From positions 1 to 64,000 of the forward strand of contig JALQBC010000031.1 of assembly GCA_023375675.1 (NCBI GenBank): 64,000 nucleotides of DNA. Direction: 5' to 3'. The position numbers were made by a program, and so were the translations under genes. Source of the stretch: Cytospora piceicola. Its lineage: Eukaryota; Ascomycota; Sordariomycetes; Diaporthales; Cytosporaceae. A model generated the notes under the pieces. That model was not told the origin of the DNA and searched no databases. It saw nothing but the letters and a program-made list of their open reading frames with translations. Positions 14,401 through 25,614 of the stretch are shown here, one piece after another. Positions within the stretch are counted from its first letter, which is position 1, and the number at the start of each line of letters is the position of its first letter.

Positions 14401-15118
14401 AATAGTAACTACAAAAGTATACTATAAAAACGATAAAGTTATAGTTTTAATTAAGCCTACCGGTAGTATAATAAAGGCTAATAAGCTTTTTTATTACTCT
14501 TTTTAAACGATTATAAATCACGTAGTATTTATTATAGTTACTACCGATAAGGTCTATATCCCGATCGAGTTTATATTTTATTTACGTTTTTTATAAAAGG
14601 TAATATATCCGATTATTATTAAATTTTTTAAGTTAAAGGAAGAGCTTACGCTTTTCGTTAACTAAAAAGTCTCGGTTTGTATTATTACGTTTTAAGCCCC
14701 GGTTATTATATAAACTTAAGAATAGTAGTTTTTTAAACGTAGAAATAAGTTCTACTCGGTTTCTGTTAAAAGGCGTTTTTTCTATAGCCGACGTATTACT
14801 AACCTATAATTAAGTATAAATTTAATTAATAGCCTATCTCGCTTCAGCTTTTTAAAAAGCGCCTACGAACTACTTTTATAGTTTATAACAGCTTACTTTA
14901 TTATTTTCGTATAATTTTAAAATAACTCGTATAAGTTTATTACGTTTATTAATACAGTTTTGTTTATAAGCCTCGAATTACTACCTTTATAGTTATTAAA
15001 AAAGGTCTAATATAAAAGTAGGTCGCCTTATTTCGGGTAAAGACTTATTTAATATCGTCTTAAGCTATAACTACTCTTTAATAGTACTATCGCTTATTAT
15101 AATAAATAAAAGATTATA

Positions 15119-15323
15119 TATAAAAGGCTAGCCTTTAAGTAATTATAGAAAGAAGTCTTATTACTATTTATAATCTTCTATAAAAGAAGATTTTAAGTAG
15201 CTGCTATAGTAGTACGTAAAGTAGAGATTATACTACTCTTAAGCGTTATAACGCAGGTGTAGCGTTATAGTATAGGCTTCGGCCTGTGTATACCGAAGCC
15301 CCTGTAGGCTCTAGCCTGTAACA
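15119..15323. repeat. Right LTR of the 8.2-15.3 kb element
   Basis: 205 bp, ending ...CTGTAACA and followed by the target duplication CGTTT. Its last 130 bases keep many C and G residues that are T and A in the left copy, so it is the better template for searching other copies in the genome. Confidence 0.85.
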
Positions 15324-15530
15324 CGTTTAATTTATATTATAAAAATATATTTTATTTATTTAATCTTATTAAGAAATAACTATAAAATCGTTACTTTTAT
15401 AATAAACTTACTATAGCTATATTTATAATAAACTTCTTATAATAACGGTTATTATAGTAATAAGCTTTAATTAATTATAGTTATTATAATAATATATTAA
15501 ACTATATTAATAAAAAGCAAGGCTATAAAA

Positions 15531-15840
15531 AAGGCTAGGGTTAGGGCTGTAACGGGGGGGGCAGGGGGCGAATCCGCAGGGTTTACCTTAGAGTCTCGAA
15601 TATCTACCCCCCCTGATAAGATAAAAAATAAATAAAAATAGGGTTTTATAGCCCTTTTCGTAAGGATTCCGATTTGGGTTAAATCATTAAATTCAAAGCT
15701 AAACTCGGCGTGGAAGGCCGGTTTTAAAACTAGGCCCCCGGACTAGCTAATCAGCGCCCGGCCTCCGGCCCCGCCTGCAGGAGGTAATTAGAACGGGACC
15801 TGATTCTAGTTAACAATTACTGTTAGTGTTTCCCCGATAA
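15531..15840. other. GC-rich island with telomere-like repeats and G-runs
   Basis: A short island inside RIP-degraded DNA. It begins CTAGGGTTAGGGCT (two TTAGGG-like units), then runs of 8 and 5 G, so four G-runs lie between 15538 and 15568, a possible G-quadruplex. Further on, 15700-15790 is rich in GGCC/CCGG and keeps CA and TG dinucleotides. The island therefore escaped RIP or arrived later. No gene is visible. Confidence 0.7.
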
Positions 15841-17291
15841 AAAGGTAGCTATAGTAGCTATTAAAGTAGTTAAAGTATTCGAAAAAGACTACGGTTACTA
15901 TTATCGTTATTATTAAAATTATTAAAGTTATTAAAGTTACTACCGCTACCTTTTACTCTTTAATCTTAGAAATAAATATAATAAAGCTCGGCCGGTCTTT
16001 TAATAATAGGTATAATAAGCTATACGATAAAAGGTTATATAAGCGCTTTAAGCTTATAGCTATAGTATCGATAATAAGCTTAATACCGTATATCGGCGCC
16101 GGTACTTATAACTTTAAAGTTTATATCGAAATACTTTATTAGTATATTAAGTATATTAGTTTATAAGTTTATAACTTTTACCGTTTCTTTTTAAGCTATA
16201 GCAAGCTCGCTTAAATAATAATCCGTTTCGGTTTATTAACGATTAGCTTTAACTTAACGTATATTTATAACTATTAAGCTATATTACGTTTACTCTACTA
16301 AATTCTTAATATAACGTACGTATTCTTTAAAGGTATTATTATTAGTAAAGTTATAAGGTTTAAAGGGCGATAAAAGAATCTCGTACTTTAACGTATAAGT
16401 TCGACGGTTAAGGTCTTAGTTATTTAATTTAAACGGTTCGGACTTAAGCGGTTTTAAAGCCGAGGTATTTTAATTTCGAGTTTAGAAAGGGTTTTTATTA
16501 GTAAAACCGGTAGATTTAAAGCTTTTGTAAGTGCTTAATAACGTTACCTTATAAAGCCTTAAGAGATACTTAAGTTTTCGGTTTAACTAGTTACCGAAGG
16601 TATATATAAGGCGTTTAGTTTCCTTTAAAAGCGAAGTCGCCTGTATTTAAGCTATCTTTAGTTTATTAGTTATTTTCTGCTTTTAATACTGTTAATTACA
16701 AAAAGAAAAAAAAAACGGTTATAATATAAAATAAGATAGCGCCGACTTCTTAAGTAGATATAAAGGGTTAAGGTAATTTATTATATTTATAATAACTCGG
16801 TAAGTTACTTAAAATTAAAGTAGTATTTATAAACAGCTACTATTAAAGCTTTTATCTATATAAAAGGAATACTTCTTTAAATAAACGTGTTTTACTTATA
16901 CGCTTTCTAACTAAACGTAAATATAATTAATTACGTTATCTTCGGTGTTTTAATATCGAGGCTATACCTTTCTTAAGTAAACGTAAGCGTATAACGATTT
17001 TATAGTCGATTTAATCGATAAGTAACTTTATTCTTAAAGCTTTAAAGAAGTTAAGTTAAATAGTAATTATCTCTAATTATCTTTATAGTATTTAGTTATA
17101 GCTACTACTTATAATAGCACTTTAAGTATAATGCTATTATATTAGTAGGTTTTTCTATATTAGTAGTTCTGTTTAAGAATTTAAGTTAAAAGGCTAGGCT
17201 AGATAAAAGTGTAGGCTAAAATAGCCTATACCGTTTAACAGAATCTTCTGCCCTACTTATATATATATATAGGCCTTAAGGCCGCTGCTAT
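15841..17291. repeat. RIP-degraded AT-rich sequence, origin unknown
   Basis: CA/TG-poor sequence with many short CG-containing words, probably an old coding transposon or subtelomeric gene. Stops interrupt every frame. No family was recognised. Confidence 0.5.
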
Positions 17292-17438
17292 AATATTATC
17301 CTTTTTATTTTTTTACTTTTATTTTTATAGCCGACGGTTATTCGAAAGTATAAGCCTTCGAGCTTACTTTTAATTAACTTTAACGTAATAAAGCCGGTAG
17401 CTTTTAGTTCTTTATAAAGGTTACTTGCCTTTATAATA
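17292..17438 (+). mobile_element. Truncated solo LTR of the gypsy family
   Basis: The last ~147 bp of the 303-bp LTR found at 33105-33407 and 44978-45280 recurs here in the same orientation, sharing words such as TATAGCCGACGGTTATTCGA and CTTTTAATTAACTTTAACGT and ending at the same TATAATA position (RIP form of TGCAACA). The first half of the LTR is missing. A 69-codon open frame across it on the minus strand is a chance survivor, not a gene. Confidence 0.75.
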
Positions 17439-18274
17439 CTAAGTTTTAAAATAATAGCTATATTAATTAAATAAGTACTTACTTTAACTAAAAACATCTT
17501 TATATTAATAACCTTAGTTATATATTTATTAAAACGTTTAAATATCGTTTATATAATATAAATTCTTACCTTAAAGCTTATAATATAATTAAAACTATAG
17601 CTTTAATATTTAATAAGGTTTTAACATTAACTAAAAATATTTTTAATAAAAACGTAAAAGTATTATTCGGTTTATTATCCTTTTTAATTAAAAAAAAGTT
17701 AAAACTTTATTAAGTTTATTATAAATACATTTTATTAAGTTATTATTTTATTATTATTTTATAGTTATTTTTATATTTATTATTCGACGTTTATTAATTT
17801 ATAGCTGTTTTTATAATATCGATAATATATATAAGTAAACCGACGCTATATAATAAGTACTTAAAGATAAAAACTATTGTTATCTTTTTTTTTCTATTTA
17901 TTTAACAGTATCGGTAGTATATATAGGTTTATTAATACTATAAAGTAAATACTTAAAAATAAAAACTATTTTCGCCTTTTTTTTATAGTTAACTATACTC
18001 TTTTTTTAATTATATTTTATACTTTTATAAGCTTTTATTTCTTTTTATTATATATATTACTATAGTTTATATACGCTTTTACCGATTATTTCGTTATATT
18101 AGAATTTAAATACTATCGTTACTTAAATATAATACTCTTTTTATAAATTAATAATAATTCTTTTTCTTATCTTATAAATATAACTACTTTTATACTATAA
18201 ACTTACTATTAATCTAATTATAACTATAATACCTATATTTATATAAACGAAGATTTTTTTATTTAAAGGTAATT

Positions 18275-18896
18275 ATTATATACTTACCGGTAAGTTTATA
18301 ACAAACCTACTTATAAACGTATTTACGAATTTATTATATATTTACTAGTAATTCGGATAGTTAAATATATAGTAATTATATAGTAAACTTAAAGTAAGTT
18401 TATAGTAAGTTTATAAGTCTATATATAGTTTATAAAAGTACTCGGTTATATAAAAAATAAAAGAAAGAGAATCTATCTTTATTATACGCTACTATACTAT
18501 ACTATTACTATTATCTAAAGATTAAAGCTAATTACTTATTAGCTACTATAATAATAATAATTCGATAACTATTATAATATAGTTTATTAAACTTAATTTA
18601 TAATATTAAAAAACTAAGTAATATATAACAGAACGTATTTAAGTTATAGCTACTACTTAATAATAACGGTATAATATAATAGTATATAATAAAAATAAAT
18701 TCTCTCTTTCTTTTTCTTTATATACCTAAATACTCTTATAAACTATATATAAACCTATAAACCTATTATAAACTTACCTTAAGTTTACTATATAGTTATT
18801 ATACGTTTAGCTATCCGAATTACTAGTAAATATATAGTAAATTTATAAGTACGTTTATAAGTAAGTTCGCTATAAACCTACTAGTAGGTATATAAC
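18275..18896. repeat. Fold-back (large inverted repeat) element
   Basis: The left arm (about 18275-18540) is the reverse complement of the right arm (about 18640-18896). For example, ACTAGTAATTCGGATAG at about 18347 pairs with CTATCCGAATTACTAGT at about 18812, and the arms continue inward through a purine-rich AAAGAAAGAGAATC / pyrimidine-rich GATTCTCTTTC pair. Only a short centre separates them. The arms are RIP-mutated but still align. It resembles a fold-back or MITE-like transposon; no target duplication could be fixed. Confidence 0.75.
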
Positions 18897-18904
18897 AATA
18901 TAGC

Positions 18905-19185
18905 CTTATTATAAGCTTTATTATAAGTTAAGTTTTAAAGTAACTATAAGCTTTTTAATAAGTATTAAAAGACTTTATAATTACTAATATATTTAGTTAT
19001 TTAATAACTAGAATTACTATTTTTAATAGCTAATTAAATCCTTTAAATAAGTGCTTTAGTAAATTAGTATAATTATAATTTAAAGCTAATTAAAATTAAA
19101 AATAAGTAGTATAAATCTTAAAGGCAATAATTTCTGTATGCTCGCCCGCCTTATAAAACAAACAGCAACCTTCTTAATAGAAGGC
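18905..19185 (+). repeat. Island-border repeat, copy 1 (half RIP-mutated)
   Basis: Aligns with copies at 27702-27894 and 47184-47472, all in one orientation and all ending at the same place: CTCGCCCGCCTT, then AAAACAAACA, then a small hairpin CCTTCTTAACGGAAGG (here CCTTCTTAATAGAAGG). The first 230 bases of this copy are RIP-mutated. The last 55 are not, so the RIP boundary of the left arm lies inside it near 19135. Confidence 0.8.
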
Positions 19186-19404
19186 ACTAGCTAATAGCTA
19201 GCTGCCCCACCCCCTAATTCATTATATGCAGCTATATCATTTACTCCACTTATATTTCAAGCGGCACAGCTAACTGTGCAGAAAATAAAAAGGGTCTGTA
19301 GTCCTAGTCTAGTCTTACATATGTAGTCGATCTCCTACCCCTACTTACACCTCTTCTGCCTTCCACCTGCAAATGATAAGAGCACCACTAAGTACAAACA
19401 CATC

Positions 19405-20683
19405 ATGTCCGACTCGAAAGGCACAATTGTGTTGACAGGCGCGAATGGAGGCCTTGGGAGTGCCGTCGTGTCTCATATCGTTTCAATGCCAGAACTCGCA
19501 GCATACCATGGTCTCTACACGGCACGCAACGCCATGTCTGCACACAATCTCGATGCTGCCCTATCTTCTACAACATCAACCCCATCGCCTGATATACCAC
19601 ATTCCTTTGACAAGGTATCACTCGACCTCTCACGACTTGGCAACGTGCGCAAAGTGGCCGCCGACATCAACTCTCGTGTCGCAGCCGGCACGATCCCTCC
19701 AATTCGCGCCTTAGTGCTTAATGCGGGCATCGAGGAGTTTGCAACACAGACCTGGACCGAGGATGATCTGGACATAACCTTTGTGACTAACTACCTCGGC
19801 CATTGGCTCTTAACCTTGTTGCTCCTTGAGAGCATGGACCGAGAGGGGGGAAGGGTGATCTGGATAACCAGCTGGTCTCACAAGTATGTTTTCAGAATCA
19901 GTCTTTCTAAATCGATTTTAAAACATCCAGAGGTTCCCGAGGTCCTGGGCCTAAATCTAACGCTCGCCGCCTGACAGCCCTCAAGACTGGCATAATTCAT
20001 ACAACGGAGCGTTCAAGGGCAAGTTCGGAAAGATCATGTCTGATGACCTCGAGCCTATCGCTAAAGGCACCTGGAGTGCAAACAGAGACGACTCTTCATC
20101 TTGGGCGGCCGGGTACAGGCGTTATGGCGCCTCTAAGTTGTGCGGCGTAATGATGATGTAGGTTGCTACGTTACTGCTAGCTTGTTGGTAGTATTCACCA
20201 GCCCCTGATACTCTTTTCATCCGTATTTCTTTCAAACATTGGCCAGCTGACTTGTGGTTTATGGACAGTCATGAGCTTCAGCGCCGCCTCGACCAAGACC
20301 CCCTCCTCAGTCAAATCTCAGTCCTCGCCTTAGACCCTGGCGCAATGCGCACCGAGATTGTCCGTCGCAGCGACTCGTGGTTTCTCCGAGTTGTGTTATT
20401 CGGGATTTTGGTACCAGCTATGGCAGCCCTCTGGTCTTGGGTCACACCCAACGGCACGTTTCGCACGCTGAGCAAATCGGCTCGTGATGTTGTCGCCGCC
20501 GCGTTCGCCTGTGGCCCATCACCGCTCTGTGAGAAACCAAAAGGGGTTTTTCTTAGTGGTTCGGAACTTGGCGAATACAACGCACAGGCCAGGGATCCCG
20601 TGAAAAGGGATGTGGTGTGGAGAGGCAGTGTGCAGTATGCTAAGTTAGAGGAAGGAGACACGATTCTTGAGAACTGGAAGTAA
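19405..20683 (+). CDS. Short-chain dehydrogenase/reductase, 357 aa, three exons
   Basis: Predicted exons 19405-19883, 19978-20157 and 20269-20683 join in frame to 357 residues with TAA stop. Introns start GTATGT and GTAGGT and end CAG; the second has a GCTGAC branch-like site. The protein is a classical NAD(P)-dependent SDR: cofactor motif TGANGGLG at residues 11-18, NAG at 106-108, and the catalytic YGASK (Tyr209, Lys213), which is split off on exon 2. The long insert between the first beta strand and NAG, and the length, resemble fungal retinol-dehydrogenase-like or 3-ketosteroid-reductase-like SDRs of about 330-360 aa. No signal peptide is visible. It is the first intact gene inside the telomere, 200 bp from a border repeat. 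A tailoring role with the GMC oxidoreductase is inference; the substrate is unknown. Confidence 0.85.
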
Positions 20684-21049
20684 TCCCGAATCATTGCGAC
20701 TGGACTTCTGTCGCTGGTCCTGCCCCCCTTAGGCTCCGCTTTTGGCGCACCCTCCGCCTTTGCTTTTCTCTGGGCAAACTTCCACGTTCAGCATCTTCTT
20801 GATCACCACATAGAGAGGGCTTCAGTAGGTCAGAGTGAAGTCCTCTCATTGATGCCTTGAATATAGCCGGTTGATGAAAGTGTTTACACTGAAAGGACCA
20901 GTCTACTATCGCCACCGTGCCGTGTCCGAAAATCCCGGGGCCCGTTACATGTCCAAGTATCTGAGGACTTACACACAACAGTCTCTCAAATCTGGAAGGC
21001 GAAGCAATTGTCTGTCTACCCTGCCACAATATGCATTGCCTCGCACGAT
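20684..21049. other. Intergenic, convergent 3' ends
   Basis: Lies between the stop of the plus-strand SDR gene and the stop of the minus-strand P450 remnant. Overlapping small open frames on both strands show no family motif and are probably 3' UTR sequence. Confidence 0.5.
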
Positions 21050-22580
21050 TCAGCCCAAGAATACTTTCCAATGCGCTTTACTCCGTGGGCTGATAGTGAT
21101 GTTCATGTCGTTGTCTGGCATTGCTACAGCCGAGCCCCTTGAGCTTATCTTGCCCGTCTTCAAAGCTGTCCAAGTCCCCTCTGCAGGAATCAGATCAAAT
21201 CGCATAATCACCAGGGCAGCAAAGCCCAAAACCTCTGTCATGGCAAAATGCCGACCAGGGCACAGGTGATGCCCGCCGCCGAACCCACGAAGGTGGCGCC
21301 TATGACATTTTTTGTCATGTTTTCGAACCGCATCCAGGAATGTATCCGAGTTCGCACCCCAGACTAATGGGTCGAAATGCTGTACCGTGGCCGGCGATAT
21401 GAGGGCACTTCCCTTTTTCAGGAGAATATATTTGTCGTCAAGCATATGATCTTCCATGACCTTGCGCAGAAACGTTTGACCACCGTGGAAACGAAGCACT
21501 TCGTGAAGTGTTGACTGCAGGATCTGGCACGAGGTCAAGTTGTTGACGTCAAAATAATAGGCCTCGTCCTTTTCTTGTACAACTGGGGATAGCTCGTATC
21601 TGTATTCTGCCAGTACGTCAGGGTTGAAGATGTGATAGACGGCGCTTGGGGCTGTATTCGCGATAATAGCAAAGGCTCCAGCGACTTCCAGTCTAGCCAG
21701 GTAGGTCAACAGTATCGTGAATCTGATGCTAAATCACGATGTAATCGTGACGGGCTTTGATGAGCTCGGATGCGGCTTGGTGGTAACCGGCACGGAAATA
21801 CTCGACAAAGGCTTTGACCATGTGCTCCCGGGCCTGCATGGTTTTGCTGGCCAAGAACGAAGGGAGGAGCCTGAGAGCGAGTTTACTGACCCCACGCTCA
21901 GATTGACTATAAGATATCGTCAGTATCAGACAACAAAAAGAATATTGTTTCAAGATCGAGGTCTCCCTGGTACTTACTACCAAGCTTCCTCAACGCTAGT
22001 GTTGCGAAAACGGTCATGGGGCCCATAACCGCGTCTGCATGTGTCATCCCCATAATTCATCTCGGACCGGATCCAAGAAAAGAAAGGTAACTGGCGTGGA
22101 CCACAGGTGTTTAAGGTGGCCAAAGAGATGGCGAAAATCCGGATTGCTTCACTGTTCAGAGCATCGAGACCTGGGCCAGGAGAGACGGGGGGATGCATAG
22201 CTTTGTTGAAGCCGACCAAAAGTCCGTTGTCCGTCATTGAATGGCGTGTCATAATCTGGTTGGCGACCTCGCTCGTGCCTACGATCTTGCCGATAGCCTT
22301 CCCCATGATTACAGGGATGTTCAGATCGCGGTACTGTCTCTGCGCAGCCACGATGAGTGCCGGGGTGTTTATACCCTAAATACGTGTCCAGGGCATCCGT
22401 AGAGTATATATCGTAAGATTATGCTTAGCTCCGTCCAGAAGGAAAATGCTGTATCAGTGTATAGGGATTTCAAGATAACGTAAACACTTACCTTATTCGC
22501 AAGTAGACCTTCGTTTAATACTTTATCATCTGCAGGATATAGCCAAAGAATGGAAGGCCCTCCTCGATAATTAGAGGCTA
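21050..22580 (-). pseudogene. Cytochrome P450 pseudogene (CYP7/8-like fungal type)
   Basis: On the minus strand the exons can be followed from about 22580 to the TGA at 21050. Visible parts are GINTPALIV near 22370, the GYGP/FRNTSVEEAW block near 22000, LPSFLASKTMQAREHMV near 21870, then ARLEVAGAFAIIANTAPS near 21670, the ExxR helix (LHEVLRFHGG), and the haem loop FGGGHHLCPGRHFA near 21270 with its cysteine intact. The break is near 21700-21740: after KARHDYIVI the frame meets a TAG where the family needs a coding codon (a CAG-to-TAG change fits), and the following ARLEVAG lies in another frame, one base off. No plausible intron removes both. An intact ER-bound monooxygenase would be about 500 aa; this copy is probably dead. 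An unusual mini-intron is the alternative. Confidence 0.65.
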
Positions 22581-23139
22581 ATAGGAACCTTGAGTCTATT
22601 GTTAAAGGAGTCGAAGACAGATGTATACAAGTAGAATACCGACAGGGGCAGTAGATACCAGAGACGACAACATAATTATATGTCCTTAGATGGAGGCTTA
22701 AGTTGTTATGTAATCAGACCTACAGCGTTACTTCCAAAACTAATCAGCTCGTAGGCACGGGCTACTGGCGGCGTTAAATGATTTCCTGGAGGGCGTCATT
22801 TCAGAGGATCCGCTAAATGCCTGTACCCGTTCCCCGCTACCAACAGATATGTCTTAACATGGGTGTGTGGGGCTATGCAAGGTATGGTTTATATCACGGC
22901 TGCGTGATTTCCTCTAAATTCATTGCTGCACGAAACCTCAGAGTTTAGAGTTGCTGAAGTGACCGTTGCTAATCCAATTGCCCCCGTCATTCCAACCGAG
23001 TCGTTTACCTTGAACTTCCAAGTTCATCCCGCCTTAGTGCTTACTACGGCTCGTGCACTTTTGTTTTCTCAATTTGCGCCACTATATCTACATATTTTGA
23101 CACCTTGGTGAACAGGCCTTACCTACAAACACATCTGCA
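22581..23139. promoter_or_regulatory. Divergent region between P450 remnant and GMC gene
   Basis: About 0.55 kb separates the 5' end of the minus-strand P450 remnant from the GMC start codon, so it would have served as a shared promoter. One small open frame (22923-23111) lacks any recognisable feature. No clear TATA box or regulator site was found. Confidence 0.4.
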
Positions 23140-25313
23140 ATGTGGCCTTCGTCGTACCCCGAGTGCTCGCCGGCTCAGGTCGATAGAAAAACCTATGACT
23201 ATATTATCGTTGGAGGTGAGAGGATATCGCCACATGCCACTAAATAGCAGGGCGGAAAACTAACATTCGTGTCCCAGGTGGGACAGCTGGCTGCGTGCTT
23301 GCATCGCGCCTCTCGGAAGACCCCGAAGTCACCGTGCTTGTCCTCGAGAAGGGCGGCGTCAGGGACAACATGGTTTCGCGCATGCCGCTCTTAAGCCAGA
23401 ACATGTTCATGGGTGACACCCTCCAGGTCCAGAGCACTCGCTGGTCAGAGCCTATTCCCGAGGCAAACGGTAGAAAGACGCGACTCTGGACGGCCGAGGG
23501 CATGGGTGGTGCCACACGCATAAACGCCATGTTATTGACACGGGGCTGTCACGGGGATTACGTCGCCTGGTCCGACGAGCTAGGTCTCGATGATTGGGAC
23601 TGGAACCATGTCGAGCCGCATTTTCGCGCGATTGAAAATGCTGTCGCCCACCCGGCTTCCAAGGCAAGAGGGCATGAAGGTGAGCCATGAGCCTGAGTAG
23701 ATCCGCCCAGGACTTTGCTGCTAACTCTACATACCCCAACAAGGACCCGTCGAGGTGCGACAGCTTGCCTTACCTTTCAAATGGGTTTCGTATCTCGAGA
23801 AGGCCGCTCAGAAGGTTGGCTTGTCCGTTGCGAATGATTGTAATGATCCGGCAGCGCCAGCCATGGGATTTTTCTACCTAGACGCGGCCATCGACAAGCA
23901 AGGCAGAAGAATTTCGTCGTACAACGCCTTTCTGAGCAAGAAAACGGCTCGTCAGAGGATCGGTGGCCTTACAGTTTGTATGTCACTACTTCCAATTTTA
24001 TCACGGGCGTGTGACATGATCATATCGGTTAAATGCTTACTTATGTGACAGGTACCGGCACCGTTGCCTCACGCTTGGAGATCGATGATCAATCAGGCAT
24101 CATCAGTGGTGTACGCATCCGCTCATCCCAGAAACCAGCGAATACTGAAGCTTCGAGCAAAGAATATCTCGTCAAGGCCAGGCGCGAAGTCATTCTCTGC
24201 TCTGGGGCGATTTGCACTCCACAACTGTTGCTATTGAGTGGCATCGGACCCAGGGAACAAAATACAGAGGGACAGAACAGCATGAACATCACCATTGTGA
24301 AGGAGTTGCCGGCGGTAGGCGCCAGACTGGCAGACCATTACAGCTTCCCCATCATGCTGGAGTTGCCGAAGAAGGAGACCTTTCACATACTCGAATCTCT
24401 GTGGGGTCTCTGGTACATCTTGGTTTGGGTTATCCTTGGCACGGGATTGATGGGTGTCTCTGCCGCTCCAAGCACTATCTACATTCGTACGGACGCGATT
24501 GATGCGAAGACTATGACTATCCAGGCCAATGCGGAAGACGGTTCTGACAATATGGACGCCTCGCAACCACGTAATATTCCAGACACAGAGATTATGATCT
24601 TCCCCATCAACGGCCTGGAGAGACACGTCCCGGGACATTCACTCTTCAGCCTGTACCCCACATTAATCCAGCCACATGCAAGGGGGCGAATTGAGCTGGC
24701 TAGTACAGATCCGCTAGCCAACCCTCGTATAACGCACCCGATGCTTATTGACGAGCGAGACTTGGCCGCCGCTAGAGTAGCCGTGCGCTTCACGATGCGA
24801 CTAGCCGAGGAGTTCCAGAACTCAGGATATCCGTACCCGGCCCCATTTGCGTTTGCACCTGGAAATAATCTGGAACTCCTTCGCGAGTGGGAGAAGTCCG
24901 GTGAGGTTGTTGGCAATGCGGTTAACCTAGTGCCAGACATCTCTGCCTCTACGTTGCCAAACTCAAGCGCGGGCGTCCAGCAAAATCAAGAGTCAATTGC
25001 GAAGTTGGACAACAAGGAAGATGGGAACAAGACCTGGAAGAACGTGACTGATAGGGAGATCGACGACTACATCAGGAGAGTCAGCCACACGAGCCTTCAT
25101 TTCTCATGCACTTGCCCCATGTCAAACAACGACGAGAAGTCGGGGGTCGTCGACCAGAAGCTTCGGGTTTACGGATTCAAGAATTTACGGATTGCTGACG
25201 CGAGTGTGTTCCCACGGGTACCCAGTGGCCACACTATGGCTCCCGTTATGATGGTGGCGGAGAGATGTGCCGACTTTATAAAGAAGGAGTGGAATGAGAG
25301 GCGCGCAGAGTGA
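23140..25313 (+). CDS. GMC-family FAD oxidoreductase, 657 aa, four exons
   Basis: Exons 23140-23215, 23278-23679, 23744-23977 and 24052-25313 join in frame to 657 residues. All three introns are GT-AG and 62-74 nt. The N-terminus carries the ADP-binding loop YDYIIVGGGTAGCVLASRL (about residues 20-38) followed by VLVLEKGG. The GMC substrate domain follows, and the C-terminal signature is SVFPRVPSGHTMAPVMMVAE. Likely catalytic residues are His587 (in HFSCTCPM) and His631 (in SGHTMAP). The family oxidises alcohols with FAD (aryl-alcohol oxidase, glucose oxidase, choline dehydrogenase, versicolorin B synthase). No secretion signal is visible, so an intracellular biosynthetic role is more likely than a secreted lignin-type oxidase. 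It diverges from the P450 remnant. The substrate cannot be inferred. Confidence 0.88.
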
Positions 25314-25614
25314 GAGCACTGGGTTGGAACGTTGACAAGGCGCTGAGCGACCTCTGATTGTTACCACAGGCAGATACAGTTGATTACATAGGGCGGGCGT
25401 GTATGCAGGCGGATTGAACAGGAAGCACCAGACAAACATACTAATGATCATTTGAGTTGGTGTGTTCTTCAATGAGAACGACGATTCGCACTGCTGAGGC
25501 GAGAAATTACGCTGCAGATACAGTACTTTCGAAGTCAGAGCCTCTGCCGCTCAAGTTGCACCCTTTTCGAAATGTGGCACCCAGCTCGGTACAGTTGCTG
25601 AGGGACCAAATCTG
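25314..25614. other. 3' flank of the GMC gene
   Basis: No gene is recognised in these 300 bases; probably 3' UTR and terminator of the GMC gene, ending against a decayed P450. Confidence 0.4.

Larger units (their letters stand above)
8235..15323. mobile_element. LTR retrotransposon, complete ends, RIP-inactivated
   Basis: Two direct repeats of 205 bp (8235-8439 and 15119-15323) bound a 6.7-kb interior. The five bases CGTTT stand immediately outside both ends (8230-8234 and 15324-15328), a clean 5-bp target-site duplication. The right LTR ends in ACA. Both LTRs begin TATAAAAGG, which a RIP change of TG to TA explains as a canonical TG...CA LTR. The interior is open in no frame. I could not find convincing polymerase or integrase motifs on either strand, so superfamily, orientation and autonomy are unresolved; a large non-coding derivative is possible. 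It inserted into the last unit of the 150-bp tandem array. Confidence 0.85.

Noticed and set aside
8440..15118. Copia-type YVDD motif on the minus strand near 11450
   Set aside because: A TATATAGATAAT word exists, but flanking residues do not match copia reverse transcriptase in the same frame; chance is likely in AT-rich DNA.
17288..17497. 69-codon open frame on the minus strand in AT-rich DNA
   Set aside because: It lies across the truncated LTR; composition is Ile/Lys/Leu-rich as expected of RIP-mutated DNA, and the LTR origin explains the sequence.
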